IMG/VR virus record: IMGVR_UViG_3300028558_000016
Span: 1 to 64,000 of that record
Source: a virus
Direction: 5' to 3' (one strand)
DNA: 64,000 nt
Shown here: piece after piece, positions 21,945-31,840 of the stretch
How the letters are laid out: the number at the start of each line of letters is the position of its first letter
Position numbering within the stretch: position 1 is the first letter of the stretch
The notes under the pieces: generated by a model
What the model was told of the DNA's origin: nothing
Database searches by the model: none
The model's input: only the letters and a program-made list of their open reading frames with translations
Made by a program: the position numbers and the translations under genes

Positions 21945-22196
21945 CTAAATATTTCTGACATTTGACAATGTCTTTATAGGTCCATATAGTATTGGATATG
22001 CACCAATTACGTTTCCGTATTTGTCTTTATGGGCCTCTTCTTCCTTTAGGAAATTCTGGTATTCCTCTTCCGACATAGGTTCCAAATCCAAATCTTCCAA
22101 GTCAGCCTTGACTGTCTCGTCGATCATCTCAAGCACAGCATTCTCGTATCTAATGTCGAGGATAACGTTCTGAACTGTATCAATGAAATTTTTCAT
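21945..22196 (-). CDS. small acidic hypothetical protein
   Basis: An 83-residue acidic protein (DLEDLDLEPMSEEEYQNFLKEEE in the middle), 12 bases from each neighbour. Function unknown. Confidence 0.68.
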   Translation of the reverse strand: MKNFIDTVQNVILDIRYENAVLEMIDETVKADLEDLDLEPMSEEEYQNFLKEEEAHKDKYGNVIGAYPILYGPIKTLSNVRNI

Positions 22197-22208
22197 CTTT
22201 TATATTGT

Positions 22209-22739
22209 TTAGAATAGGAAATGTTCATCACACACTGCAAATTTACAACCTCTGTCTTCAGCAAACTTCTTTGCTGCAAGGAACTTAGCTCTGTTGATTA
22301 GAAGAGTTTTTAATTCTTGGTTGTATCTCTTCACCTTTTTGTCAGTTCTGTTTCCCTCGCTTATCATGTTACCCAACCTTGACAATTGTTCAGATGTTGG
22401 AACTTGCATTCCAGGCTTTATTTCAATTAGCCAAGACTGTGAACCGTCTTCCTTCTGAACTGTGATGTAAAAATCGACGTAGTAATTGTGCATGGCAGAT
22501 TGATACTGTCCATTGACAAGCTTTGCACAAGGATTGATGTATGGAATTGCAACTGGTTCTGAACTCCATTTAACGATGTTTGGATGTATGTCACACCAAA
22601 CCATGAAACGTTGTTCCCACATAGACCTGAAAATTATTTGGTTTGGATCACCTCTATATTTTCCAGGGTTAGTGGGTTTGAAATAACCTTGCTTGTAATT
22701 ACCGTTATGATTTGGCTTAAGATTCTTTATCTTATTCAT
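22209..22739 (-). CDS. 4: head completion nuclease-fold protein, T4 gp4-like
   Basis: A 176-residue protein with FRSMWEQRFMVWCDIHPNIVKWSSEP and YYVDFYI....WLIEIKP. This is the TnsA/PD-(D/E)xK-like layout (E, D, ExK) of the T4 gp4 (gp50/65) head completion family. In T4 it acts after DNA packaging so that tails can join heads. It overlaps the sigma gene by four bases and lies in the head block. Confidence 0.82.
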   Translation of the reverse strand: MNKIKNLKPNHNGNYKQGYFKPTNPGKYRGDPNQIIFRSMWEQRFMVWCDIHPNIVKWSSEPVAIPYINPCAKLVNGQYQSAMHNYYVDFYITVQKEDGSQSWLIEIKPGMQVPTSEQLSRLGNMISEGNRTDKKVKRYNQELKTLLINRAKFLAAKKFAEDRGCKFAVCDEHFLF

Positions 22740-23098
22740 ATATTATATACCCCATCGTGGGATATAGAAAGCATTTGGCCAGCATCAGGGTGATGTAATT
22801 TTTTCCAACCTTTTGCCATTCCATTTTTTGCTATCTGAGAAAAATAAGCGAACGCATTTGGAATTTTACCAATTGCATACATCCTGTCTGGATCAAAGTT
22901 TTTCCAATACTTAAGAAGATCTTCTATCGCCGAAGCAACACAATCTTCTCTATCCATTGGATCTTTATACTTAAGTTTTTTCGACATTTCATTTGCAAGT
23001 CTTATGAACATGTCTACAGCTGCAGGAGTTAATTTTCCAGCTTTTTTAGATTCGACTATTTCTCTAATCAGATCAGAATTCTTTACGTAAATTGCCAT
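22736..23098 (-). CDS. 55: late-transcription sigma factor, T4 gp55-like
   Basis: A 120-residue protein. The segment AVDMFIRLANEMSKKLKYKDP...DCVASAIEDLLKYWKNFDP...NAFAYFSQIAKNGMAKGWKKL resembles T4 gp55, a minimal sigma with only region 2-like helices. It would direct host RNA polymerase to late promoters with TATAAATA-type -10 elements, probably together with the sliding clamp. It is encoded beside head genes. Confidence 0.78.
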   Translation of the reverse strand: MAIYVKNSDLIREIVESKKAGKLTPAAVDMFIRLANEMSKKLKYKDPMDREDCVASAIEDLLKYWKNFDPDRMYAIGKIPNAFAYFSQIAKNGMAKGWKKLHHPDAGQMLSISHDGVYNI

Positions 23099-23137
23099 CT
23101 TAATTGGATGGTTATTTTTGAGCGAGCTATAAAAGCA

Positions 23138-23165
23138 AACCCGGATCGTGATGACCCGGGCTCGA
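23138..23165 (-). terminator. probable terminator
   Basis: CCCGG/CCGGG hairpin (23141-23161) followed on the minus strand by TTTGCTTTT, directly after the stop region of the 1080-residue gene. The T-tract is imperfect. Confidence 0.6.
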
Positions 23166-23186
23166 ACTTTTTAAAAGATGTAAAAA

Positions 23187-26100
23187 TTATTTAGCTTCGT
23201 CGTCGGCTTTAGGCTCAGTAGATTTGTCGTCAACTGGAGCTTGTGCTGCGTCTTCTTTTGGTTCCAAAGTTTTTGCAAACTTTCTAATTTTTTCCTTTGC
23301 ATCTTCAATTGCTTTGCTTCCTTTTGTATTCTCGTCGTTAAGGAAAGTTTCAAGGTCTGCAATCTGCTGTAACACTGCTGCCACTTTAGAATCTGCATCG
23401 TCTCCACCATCCACTGGTTTTGCATCAGCCACGTTTAAATATTTCTTTGGAATTTCATTAACTCCGTCTTTAGGTTCCTTTAATTTGATTGCATCATCAT
23501 CTCCACTTGACGTGTAATTAGCTGCATCTATTTCCACTGTGTCTCCGGCCTTGAAAGGTCCGAGATCGATGGTTAATGTTGCTTGAACAAACATTGCTTC
23601 TTCCTTTTCTGTGTCTTGTCCTTCTTCACCTGGCGTTGCTGTTGTTGCTTCCTCGTTCTCGTATGCTCCAGGAGCTCCCATTCCTTCTTCGCTGTCTGCC
23701 GTAGCAGCATTTGCTGGATCCTCAATAGGTTTTTCGTTGTTTGTAATGTTCTGTTCGATTTCGTCTGCAACGTCTTCAAGATCTCCAAGAGCTCTTTCAA
23801 CTGTTTCACCGCCATCAAGCAGAATTGAAAATTCTTCATCATTTATAGCAGTCACTGTTCCATTCTGTCCGCTAACTTTGTCTTTTACTTTAGAGTCAAC
23901 TCTGATATTCTCAGAGATGGTATTTTTGTTTTCCTTTACTTCTGGTTCTTTATCACCGTCTTTTGCAACAACATCAATCACAACCGCGTCAGCATCTGCT
24001 GGAGCTTCTGATGTTCCAGCCGCAGCCGTTGCATCGTCAGTGTTATCTGCAGTTGGTGTGTTATCGACTGGAGCATCTGCTGGAGCTGCGTCAGTTGAAG
24101 ATGTAGGAATTTCTGCAGAAACTCCGCCAGGAATTACCTGAGCTGTATCTGCACCTGGTGTTAACACAGGAGTAGCTGGAGCTTCTTGACTAATAACATC
24201 TGCTGTTTGCATTGCTGCAGTTCCATTTTGTTGAGTACCTGCTGCACCTACAAAACCTGCATCCATTATTTGAGCGTCACCAGTTGCACCACCTGCATTT
24301 GCATCCATGTGGTCATTTCCTGGAATTCCTGTTGCAGCGGCTTGTGTACCTTCTGCACCAAGCAAACCGTTATCAACTACTGAAGTAGCAGAACCGGCTG
24401 GAGCTGTTGCCATGTTTTCTCCATCTGGAGTTCCTGTTGTATCTGCAGCTGTTGCTGTTCCTTCTGGTGTTGGAGGAGTATCTGTAACTTCTGCGTTTGC
24501 CTCTGGATCAGTATTGTCTGCTGGAGCATCAGTCGCAACGTTTGCTGCTTCTGCATCTTCAACATCATCTGCTGGAGCTGCCTTGTCATCTGCTGGTTCA
24601 GCATCTTCCTTTGGTTCTTCAGTTTCTTCGTCTTTTGGTTCTTCTTCCTCTTCTTCCTCATCATCACCGTTCTTTTCTATAACAGTTTCAAAGTTTTTAA
24701 GCTCATCACTTTTAGATTGCCATTGTGATTTAAGATTATTCAATTCGTTTTCGATCAAGGTTTTTGCATCAGCAATTTCTTTGATGTCAGCGTAAGAAGG
24801 ATCTTCTAAGATTGCTTTTTCAATCTTGTCAAGTTCTGCTTCAAGGATTTGGATGTTAGAAAGGACTGCGTCCATTTCACTTTCCATCATTGCTTTCTTC
24901 TTGAAGTCACCCTCAAGAAATTCTGCTAAGCTCTCAGACATGTTAAAGCTTAAAAATTCTTTAACCAAGTTTACAGTCTGTAAAGCATTTGCAGATACAA
25001 ATGAATTTTCATTCATAGATGGATTAACCTTGTTAATGTAGATCTTTCCGTTTGTTTTGAAAAGATAAGCACCAACTCCTTCAAACACGTTTGATAAAAC
25101 TGCTTTACCGTAATCGATTTCGCAAATGTTATCAAGGTTTTCGTATATGTTCATGGCAACGTTAGCCATGTTAGAAGTGTTTCTAAAAATAGTTTGCTGA
25201 GTGTGGAACATCAACTGAGAACCAAGTGTCGAAGGATCGATTTGTTTCTCGTTAACGAAGATTCTTTTCTCACCATCAAATCTAACCTTAGTGTTACCAA
25301 GATAAATCGTGATGTTTTCGTTTAATACTTTAACGTGTGGGTTGAAGAATGATTCGCATAATTCAAGAAATTCTTTTGGAAGTGCATTGATTTGCGCTTC
25401 TGTAAGTTTTTTGAATTTTCCTTCAGCTGCATGATAGAAGTTAGCACCAGCTTTGAACACTTGACCGTTTGTAGCTGCGTCAACGTGAACTGGAGAAACT
25501 ATTCTCTCAACTGAACAATTAGAATCTTTAACAGGAATGTTGAACTGAGTTCCCTTGCTGTTCTCCATTAACTGTAATCTGTTTGTAAGTTCCTTAACAT
25601 GTGGGTTGAACATGTAAGATTTCATTTCCTTAACAAGCTCGTGAACGCTCTTGTTATCTGAATATAACCATTCTGACATTCTGTTTGTGATGTCAGTGAA
25701 AAATCTCTTGTTGTCAGTAGACTTTATCGCATGGATAGTTTGTTGAACTTCAAGATCAGCTGCTTTTGAATTGATAGATTCTTGAATCTTCACTGTTGCA
25801 GCTTTAACTGTTGGGTCCCATTTGAATGGAGTGATCTGAGAAAGGAAATCACTTACTAATAAAAATTCAGAAGTGTTTTCTAATATAGATGACTCGAATT
25901 TAGCGAGAACATATTTTAAATTAGGGTGGCTTGCGATCTGACTTCCTTTAATTGCTTCGATTGATTCTCTAACGCAATAGTTGTCGATCTTTGATTTCTC
26001 TACAAATTTCTTTGCAGCAACATCATCAAGACCAGAAAGCTTTTCAAGGATAGCAGAATTTTCTGCAGCCTTTGCTTTGTTCTCATTTATAAGAGAGTTC

Positions 26101-26429
26101 TGAACGTGGTTTCCAACGTTAGAAACTTTCTTGTCTCTTCTTGTTGTATCCCAATTGTCAGAAAACCTTTGAGCAGCTTCCCTTGAGATTTGCGCCTCAA
26201 TGTCAGCGATGCTTTTTGAGTGTCCTTCTTTTTCATTTAACAATGAACCAACTTTAGAATCAACGTTAACGTAGTTCTTAAGATTGGTAAAAAGTGATTC
26301 AGCAATCATGTCTGTTGGATTGATGTCCTTGCCATCGGTTTCCTTTAGGAACGACTCGCAAACAGATTTAACCTCTTGCGAAGTAGTATTTTTTAGGAGG
26401 TCCTGGATCTTTTCTTTAAGATTTGCCAT
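23187..26429 (-). CDS. very large acidic protein with Pro/Ala/Asp-rich linker, probable virion or head protein
   Basis: A 1080-residue protein. Residues 1-560 are mostly helical and could be globular. Residues about 590-1000 are low complexity and rich in Ala, Pro, Asp, Thr and Glu. Two short beta-type segments lie within the C-terminal third: IRVDSKVKDKVSGQNGTVTAI, which resembles a KOW/SH3-like barrel, and TLTIDLGPFKAGDTVEI. The last 60 residues are helical. It lies between the gp55-like and gp15-like genes and ends in a terminator, so it is probably a strongly expressed late structural protein. No family is recognised. Confidence 0.75.
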   Translation of the reverse strand: MANLKEKIQDLLKNTTSQEVKSVCESFLKETDGKDINPTDMIAESLFTNLKNYVNVDSKVGSLLNEKEGHSKSIADIEAQISREAAQRFSDNWDTTRRDKKVSNVGNHVQNSLINENKAKAAENSAILEKLSGLDDVAAKKFVEKSKIDNYCVRESIEAIKGSQIASHPNLKYVLAKFESSILENTSEFLLVSDFLSQITPFKWDPTVKAATVKIQESINSKAADLEVQQTIHAIKSTDNKRFFTDITNRMSEWLYSDNKSVHELVKEMKSYMFNPHVKELTNRLQLMENSKGTQFNIPVKDSNCSVERIVSPVHVDAATNGQVFKAGANFYHAAEGKFKKLTEAQINALPKEFLELCESFFNPHVKVLNENITIYLGNTKVRFDGEKRIFVNEKQIDPSTLGSQLMFHTQQTIFRNTSNMANVAMNIYENLDNICEIDYGKAVLSNVFEGVGAYLFKTNGKIYINKVNPSMNENSFVSANALQTVNLVKEFLSFNMSESLAEFLEGDFKKKAMMESEMDAVLSNIQILEAELDKIEKAILEDPSYADIKEIADAKTLIENELNNLKSQWQSKSDELKNFETVIEKNGDDEEEEEEEPKDEETEEPKEDAEPADDKAAPADDVEDAEAANVATDAPADNTDPEANAEVTDTPPTPEGTATAADTTGTPDGENMATAPAGSATSVVDNGLLGAEGTQAAATGIPGNDHMDANAGGATGDAQIMDAGFVGAAGTQQNGTAAMQTADVISQEAPATPVLTPGADTAQVIPGGVSAEIPTSSTDAAPADAPVDNTPTADNTDDATAAAGTSEAPADADAVVIDVVAKDGDKEPEVKENKNTISENIRVDSKVKDKVSGQNGTVTAINDEEFSILLDGGETVERALGDLEDVADEIEQNITNNEKPIEDPANAATADSEEGMGAPGAYENEEATTATPGEEGQDTEKEEAMFVQATLTIDLGPFKAGDTVEIDAANYTSSGDDDAIKLKEPKDGVNEIPKKYLNVADAKPVDGGDDADSKVAAVLQQIADLETFLNDENTKGSKAIEDAKEKIRKFAKTLEPKEDAAQAPVDDKSTEPKADDEAK

Positions 26430-26489
26430 TTCTGATCGTGTTTATATTTTTAGTATATATCCCCTAAACATTAGATTTTACCTAAAAGT

Positions 26490-27356
26490 TTATGGTTTGT
26501 ATGGTTTTATTGGATCGCCGTTGATGTCATAACCATACGGTCCCTTTAAATCCGGTTTCGGTTTGTTCTCATCCTGTTCAGCCGTTAATCCTGGAGCAGC
26601 TTCCGCGCTAAGTTTAGCAATGTAATCCACACCAGTATGTCCTGAAAGTCCACTAACCGAGAATATCTCATTTCCAATTCCATGGTCCATGACATTTCCT
26701 CTGAATCTCTCAGAAGGCTTGTCAAACACCGGCTGATAAGTCTCCATTTCCAAGGTGAACTTCATCATTATCTTGTTATCCTCACCATAAGAAAACGTCA
26801 CTGGTTTCTCAACGTTATAATCCTGAGAAAAACCAACCTGACACATTACTCTTAATCCCTTGAAATCTATTGCAAATATTGCAACCTTATAAAAGGTATC
26901 TATCGTCTGTTGAATTATTTTCAATGACTCAGTGTAAGTCGAACAAATAACTTCCACATCAAACAACAAGGTCAAAGGTATCGGATTTAAGTAAGCCGAA
27001 TAAGCTTTTAAAGTTCCATCAACTTCTTTATTGTATGTTCCTCTCACGAACTTGCTTGTCAAGGCTGCTGAGTTGATTGTCATCGAGGTCATGTTTATTA
27101 CTCCTCTTGGAACAGGATCAATGTTTCCTTCTGCAAATTGAGGACCGTCGCATTCCTGACCGTTCAATTGGTAGAAATCCTGCATGAACCTCTCATCATT
27201 ATACATGTATGGGAAAAATGGAACAGATACCTCCTGGACTTCGTCTGGACCTATCGTTTGATTGTAAACTATTCTCCTGTTTAGGAGGTTAAGAAGACCG
27301 ACAATTATATTCCTGTAAAGAACATCGTCGGAATTAAATTTCTCGTTGAATGCCAA
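26490..27356 (-). CDS. 15: tail sheath stabiliser/terminator, T4 gp15-like
   Basis: A 288-residue protein with LLNLLNRRIVYNQ and EVSVPFFPYMYNDERFMQDFY. MTSMTINSAALTSKFVRG and LNPIPLTLLFDVEVICSTYTESLKIIQQTIDTF follow. This order resembles T4 gp15, which caps the contractile tail and binds the head neck. The C-terminus is Pro/Lys-rich (KPKPDLKGPYGYDINGD). It supports a contractile-tail virion. Confidence 0.75.
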   Translation of the reverse strand: MAFNEKFNSDDVLYRNIIVGLLNLLNRRIVYNQTIGPDEVQEVSVPFFPYMYNDERFMQDFYQLNGQECDGPQFAEGNIDPVPRGVINMTSMTINSAALTSKFVRGTYNKEVDGTLKAYSAYLNPIPLTLLFDVEVICSTYTESLKIIQQTIDTFYKVAIFAIDFKGLRVMCQVGFSQDYNVEKPVTFSYGEDNKIMMKFTLEMETYQPVFDKPSERFRGNVMDHGIGNEIFSVSGLSGHTGVDYIAKLSAEAAPGLTAEQDENKPKPDLKGPYGYDINGDPIKPYKP

Positions 27357-27395
27357 TGAAATAAGACGTTATTTTGCTCTTCAAATCTATATATC

Positions 27396-29066
27396 TCAAG
27401 CTTTTTGGACTATTAGATTTGAAAAGTTATTTTTCTTTTCGATTTCAATTCTGTAATCGAACGTTTCGTTTGGAAGCTGCTGTATGTGTGATATGACAAA
27501 TGTGTTCAAACCGAGATCCTTAGATGTCTTTCCGAGTATCTTAAGTATGCCATATATTCCATCACTATCAACACCATCAAAGATCTCATCGAGGAACAAC
27601 AGGTTAATGCCTGGGAACCTCATCTTCATTAACCTAATGATTGCAATGAGAACAACAAAGTCAACCTTCTTGGTCTCTCCTCTGCTCAACGTGGCAATGC
27701 TTATGTCCTGTCCAAGATGTGTTATGGTCGCATTGAATTCCTCATCAAATATGACCTTGTAATCAAGATGCATCTCAGTCATCAACCTATAAATTTCGCC
27801 GTTCAAAGATGGAAGAATGGTCTTGATGGCCATTTGTTTAAGTCCTTTCTCTCCAAGTATCTCTTCAATTATCTTGTTCCAATTAAGCTTGTCCTCATTC
27901 TTTACCTTGTCAATTGTAGATTGCTTTATTTGATCTTCCATGTTGGTCACAATCTTTTTGATCGATTCCAATTGTTCGTCCTTTGGACCTGACGAAAGAT
28001 TTTTAAGCTCTGCTGAGAACGTGTTTATGTTGAATTTTATCTTAGACTCTTTTTCTATAAGACTTCTTTTTTCAGCATCGATTTCTTTTTCCTTCTCCTT
28101 CATCTCATTGAATGCTTTAGAGCTGTCTTCATAATCCTTGTTGGCAGTTCCCAATGCTGTAAGAAAATCATTCTTTACTGCATGGTGAAAATCTGTTGTT
28201 AAGTCTGATGCGCATGTTGGACATTTAGAATTGTCATACAATTTTAATTTTCCACTTATGTCCTGAACTGAATTGCGACTTGCATAAACCATGCTGTTTA
28301 GTTTATTCATCTCAGTCTTCAATTCTTTTTCCTTGTCAAGGAATTCTTGCATCTTGTTTTTGTGGAATTCCAAAAGATTTTTATACTTCTCAAGATTTGA
28401 AGTAACCTCATTTATTTTATCTCCAGAAACCTCTTGCAACTTCTTAGTTAGATTATCCAACTCATTCATGGAAGATTCAAGAGTCATTGTTTGTGATTGC
28501 ATCGATCTCACAATTGTGTCCAAGTTATCCTTGATCAATTTTGTTTGACCTTTTAAAAGCTCTCTCATTTGGTTAATGATGTGAAAGCCAAATATCTTAT
28601 CGACGATCTTTCTCTTATCATCGTTGCTCATCTTAAGAAAGCTTTTGAAATCATTAATGGAAATTGACACTATGTTATTAAAAACATGAAAAGGAATCTC
28701 TAATAATTCCTCTGTCAAATATTCCCTTGGGCCACGCATGTTTGCCTTGTCGTAAGGAACTCCATCAATCCACAGATTAATGAAGCTTGGATCAACACCG
28801 CTCTCAACAACAACTTCTTTATTCTTTGTTATGAGAGTTATTCTGACCCAAGCTTCTCCATTAATCCTATTTGGAATATCTTTGAGCTTCTTCCCGTCCA
28901 CCTTACCAAACAGACCGAATTTTATTGCTTCGCTTATGGTGGTTTTGCCAAAGCCGTTCTGTCCTACTACATGGAAGAAGCCAGATTGATCCCGAGGGAA
29001 CTCTATTACTTGAACCTTATTGCCGTAACTATTAAAGTTCTTGAATTCTAATTTGAGTATCTGCAT
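27396..29066 (-). CDS. 46: recombination endonuclease ATPase subunit, T4 gp46 (SbcC/Rad50-like)
   Basis: A 556-residue SMC-type ATPase with Walker A GQNGFGKT (residues 35-42), a coiled-coil region, the zinc-hook CPTC (282-285), a signature LSRGETKK near 463 and Walker B LLFLDEIFDG near 495. With gp47 it resects DNA ends for recombination-dependent replication. gp47 lies two genes upstream (30079). Confidence 0.93.
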   Translation of the reverse strand: MQILKLEFKNFNSYGNKVQVIEFPRDQSGFFHVVGQNGFGKTTISEAIKFGLFGKVDGKKLKDIPNRINGEAWVRITLITKNKEVVVESGVDPSFINLWIDGVPYDKANMRGPREYLTEELLEIPFHVFNNIVSISINDFKSFLKMSNDDKRKIVDKIFGFHIINQMRELLKGQTKLIKDNLDTIVRSMQSQTMTLESSMNELDNLTKKLQEVSGDKINEVTSNLEKYKNLLEFHKNKMQEFLDKEKELKTEMNKLNSMVYASRNSVQDISGKLKLYDNSKCPTCASDLTTDFHHAVKNDFLTALGTANKDYEDSSKAFNEMKEKEKEIDAEKRSLIEKESKIKFNINTFSAELKNLSSGPKDEQLESIKKIVTNMEDQIKQSTIDKVKNEDKLNWNKIIEEILGEKGLKQMAIKTILPSLNGEIYRLMTEMHLDYKVIFDEEFNATITHLGQDISIATLSRGETKKVDFVVLIAIIRLMKMRFPGINLLFLDEIFDGVDSDGIYGILKILGKTSKDLGLNTFVISHIQQLPNETFDYRIEIEKKNNFSNLIVQKA

Positions 29067-29076
29067 TTTATTTTTA

Positions 29077-29583
29077 TTAAGAGCCTAACACTTCTCCATC
29101 TTTATCCCATGTAAATTCATTCACAGGTAAATGTTTATTACATCCTGTACAAAATGTGGCACCATAGAATTTTGGATCTCTTGCATAGGTCTCAGACAAT
29201 TCTCTTCCCATTGAAGTTAATGCACCACAACCACCAAAATGTGTTTTCCTGTCAATGATGGCTTGAACTTCTTTTTGAGTGACATATCTCGCATACATGT
29301 GATGACCTTCAGGATATTTAATATAACCGCCATATCCATTTTCTTTGGTGTAATGATCATTCTTTGGATATTCTTCATCGTCGATTTTAATTAATCTACC
29401 AATAAGTCTACCTTCTCCATCTCTTTCTATCTTTGTACCTTGGTGCACATAAGCATCTCTGTGAGGTCTAATAAAACCTTTTGCACGTTCTTCTTCTGAC
29501 AAAATTAAATAGCATGTATTTTGTCCTGTTTCTTTTTGTCCATTCTTTAAGCATGGATCATTTCTATCCGTTGTTAATCCCAT
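29077..29583 (-). CDS. conserved phage hypothetical with Cys motif
   Basis: A 168-residue protein starting GLTTDRNDPCLKNGQKETGQ, with FGGCGALTSMGRELSETYA and a C-terminal CTGCNKHLPVNEFTW...DGEVLGS. The Cys pairs suggest a zinc site. The overall pattern recurs in many unrelated phages, but the function is unknown. Confidence 0.75.
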   Translation of the reverse strand: MGLTTDRNDPCLKNGQKETGQNTCYLILSEEERAKGFIRPHRDAYVHQGTKIERDGEGRLIGRLIKIDDEEYPKNDHYTKENGYGGYIKYPEGHHMYARYVTQKEVQAIIDRKTHFGGCGALTSMGRELSETYARDPKFYGATFCTGCNKHLPVNEFTWDKDGEVLGS

Positions 29584-29594
29584 TTTATATTGTT

Positions 29595-30077
29595 TTATTT
29601 TTGTATAACAAGCGAAGCTTTAACTCCAATTGACACTAATTTTTCAATTGCTTTTTCCGCTTCTTTTGTGAATTTTTTTATTTCTTTACTTTCATCAGCG
29701 AATGATAAATAATAATGGTCTTCAGAACCACATCCTTCATAATCCCATTCATCATAGAGATACTTTAATCCCAGTATGGTTTGTGGATCACTTGGCTCAT
29801 TACAAATAATATCTTGAATCAGAGGCAGTATAGCTTTTGTTTTTTCAGAACAATATGCTCCATGTTCATCTATGCTCACATTGCTAAAGCTTTTTAATTC
29901 TTTAATGAAGAATTTAAAAAAGTTTTTATCAAATTTTTCTGAAGAGAATGCATCTTTCAAACGATTCATTTGTTCTTCATCCAAATTTTCTGTTATTAAA
30001 GCTTCTAATTGTTTTACGTTTTCTTTATTCAATTCAATATCCTTATTGAATGTGAAATTCATGTCTCTTGCTGGCAT
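29595..30077 (-). CDS. hypothetical protein
   Basis: A 160-residue acidic protein starting MPARDMNFTF. This start follows the stop of the gp47 gene by one base; a longer frame to 30182 would overlap gp47 by about 100 bases. The C-terminus (AEKAIEKLVSIGVKASLVIQK) suggests an alpha/beta fold. Function unknown. Confidence 0.65.
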   Translation of the reverse strand: MPARDMNFTFNKDIELNKENVKQLEALITENLDEEQMNRLKDAFSSEKFDKNFFKFFIKELKSFSNVSIDEHGAYCSEKTKAILPLIQDIICNEPSDPQTILGLKYLYDEWDYEGCGSEDHYYLSFADESKEIKKFTKEAEKAIEKLVSIGVKASLVIQK

Positions 30078-30078
30078 A

Positions 30079-31179
30079 TTACATTTGTTGATAAATTTGT
30101 TGTTCAGTCTTGTGATATAATTTGGAAACAAAGTCATACAGCTTAGTTTTGGTATCGTCTTCGTATGGAAGAGTCTCCACATATTCTTTTGCGAATTTCA
30201 ATAAATCGAAATTTGTATCTTGAAATTCCTCGCTCGTTGGCATCTCATCTTGATCACCAAGCAATGGATGGAAATCTATTCTTCTATAACTGCCATCAAG
30301 AAGATCCATGAAAATATTTATTGGAGCTTTCAATGCTTGTTCTCCATCAATATAAATATCCACAAAATTATTCTTGAACACCTGATTCAATCTGCTTGGA
30401 GACATCTCAATTACATCCGTGAATTTCATCTTAATGAATTTAGGAGAATAATTATTTTCCCAATACGTTTCATTCTCAGTTGTCAAGTCAAGCATCGTCA
30501 CTCCTTTTTGATTTCCGAGATCACTTCTTGTTAATTGATATGGAGAACCAAGCATGTTAACATTCTTAATCTTCTGAGCATAGTGAATGTGTCCTGAGTA
30601 TACAGTCTTAAACACATCGAAGTTATCGATGTTACAACCTTCAGTTATGTCAGTGAACTTATTAAATTTCAATCCTTGTATGTCAGCGTGACACAGCAAA
30701 TAATCGTGACCTTTGCCTGTATTTTCGACGCATTCATTTTCGGCAGCATGGTCTTTTCTCCATGGCATTGCCAAGAATTTCTTCTGACCTATTTGCAAAG
30801 TTTCTGGTTCCTCATATATGAATATGTTTGGAATCCATTTCAATGATTTTAAAGAATTAATCTCATTGCTTGTCTTAGCCCAGATGTCGTGATTTCCAAG
30901 AATTATTATTATTCCATCTTTAAATATCTCTGAAAGCTTTTCAAAAATATTAACTCCCATACAAAGCACTTTTAAATTGATTGCATTCCTGCTATCAAAA
31001 ATATCACCAAGAACAAGAAGAACATCTCCCTGTTGGTAATTCTTTTTTACAAGTGGAATGAAAAACCTATCGAAATAGTTTTCTTGGATGTCCTGCCATT
31101 CTTGTGAATTGGAGCGAACTCCAAAATGCAAGTCAGTAAGCATCCAACATCTTTTTGCATGCGAGAAATCTTTTTTCAT
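30079..31179 (-). CDS. 47: recombination endonuclease, T4 gp47 (SbcD/Mre11-like)
   Basis: A 366-residue metallophosphoesterase with D16-L-H18, GDIFDSR near 58-64, GNHD near 95, CHADIQG and SGHIHY. These are the five metal-binding motifs of the SbcD/Mre11 family. It is the nuclease partner of gp46 (27396). Confidence 0.93.
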   Translation of the reverse strand: MKKDFSHAKRCWMLTDLHFGVRSNSQEWQDIQENYFDRFFIPLVKKNYQQGDVLLVLGDIFDSRNAINLKVLCMGVNIFEKLSEIFKDGIIIILGNHDIWAKTSNEINSLKSLKWIPNIFIYEEPETLQIGQKKFLAMPWRKDHAAENECVENTGKGHDYLLCHADIQGLKFNKFTDITEGCNIDNFDVFKTVYSGHIHYAQKIKNVNMLGSPYQLTRSDLGNQKGVTMLDLTTENETYWENNYSPKFIKMKFTDVIEMSPSRLNQVFKNNFVDIYIDGEQALKAPINIFMDLLDGSYRRIDFHPLLGDQDEMPTSEEFQDTNFDLLKFAKEYVETLPYEDDTKTKLYDFVSKLYHKTEQQIYQQM

Positions 31180-31791
31180 TTAAAATAGTCTATTAATCTT
31201 CTTCTTGGACAGCATTTTATATTTGTCCTCGAGTTCGTTTATTAATTGTTCCTTCATTTTTAAACCAGCAATTTCATAAACTCTCTCGTAAGAGACGTCC
31301 ATGAATTCAGCAATACAAATAAACATGTCAATCGTTGTGAAATTATTTCCATCAAGTCCCTTGTAAAGGTCATTGAATATGAACGGTTGTAATTCCTTTG
31401 AAAACTTTTTATCAAGCGGAAGATTTCCCCATTGGCTTTCTTTGAAAACTTGAACGGTCATCTCGAGAATTTTCTTCTTCTCCATGTAATCTTCCATGTT
31501 ATAGCAATCATCGAGAATTGAATCAGCATATCCTGTTTCTATCTTGATGTCAGGAAATCTTTCTGGATCGATGTTTCCTGTATTGAAATCATTTCCAAAA
31601 ATCTTATCTCTCTTCTTCTCTTCTTCTTTCTTCTTTACTACTACTTCTACTTTCTTAGGTTCCTTTTTAATTCCAACCATCTCGTCATCGAACACTGCTA
31701 CATTTTTCTTCTTTTTGCCTTTAGGCTTCACCTTTGATGTTTTCTTAGGTATCGCTTTAGGTTCAACCTTCTTCTTCGGAGTCTTTTTCAT
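31180..31791 (-). CDS. hypothetical protein with Lys-rich N-terminus
   Basis: A 203-residue protein (start chosen at MKKTPKKK; ten more in-frame residues are possible). The first 70 residues are Lys/Pro/Val-rich and the rest is helical. No domain recognised. It directly follows the 184-residue gene and precedes gp47. Confidence 0.65.
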   Translation of the reverse strand: MKKTPKKKVEPKAIPKKTSKVKPKGKKKKNVAVFDDEMVGIKKEPKKVEVVVKKKEEEKKRDKIFGNDFNTGNIDPERFPDIKIETGYADSILDDCYNMEDYMEKKKILEMTVQVFKESQWGNLPLDKKFSKELQPFIFNDLYKGLDGNNFTTIDMFICIAEFMDVSYERVYEIAGLKMKEQLINELEDKYKMLSKKKINRLF

Positions 31792-31840
31792 AGTACATGA
31801 GGTTATTTTCTTTTTATACAAAAGGTTAGCTCATTTGTTT

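Noticed and set aside
24377-24667. Minus-strand Gln/Met/Lys-rich frame
   Set aside because: It is an out-of-frame reading of the same linker.
23224-24795. Several plus-strand Ser/Cys-rich open frames
   Set aside because: They are shadows of the low-complexity Ala/Pro/Asp-rich linker of the 1080-residue minus-strand gene.
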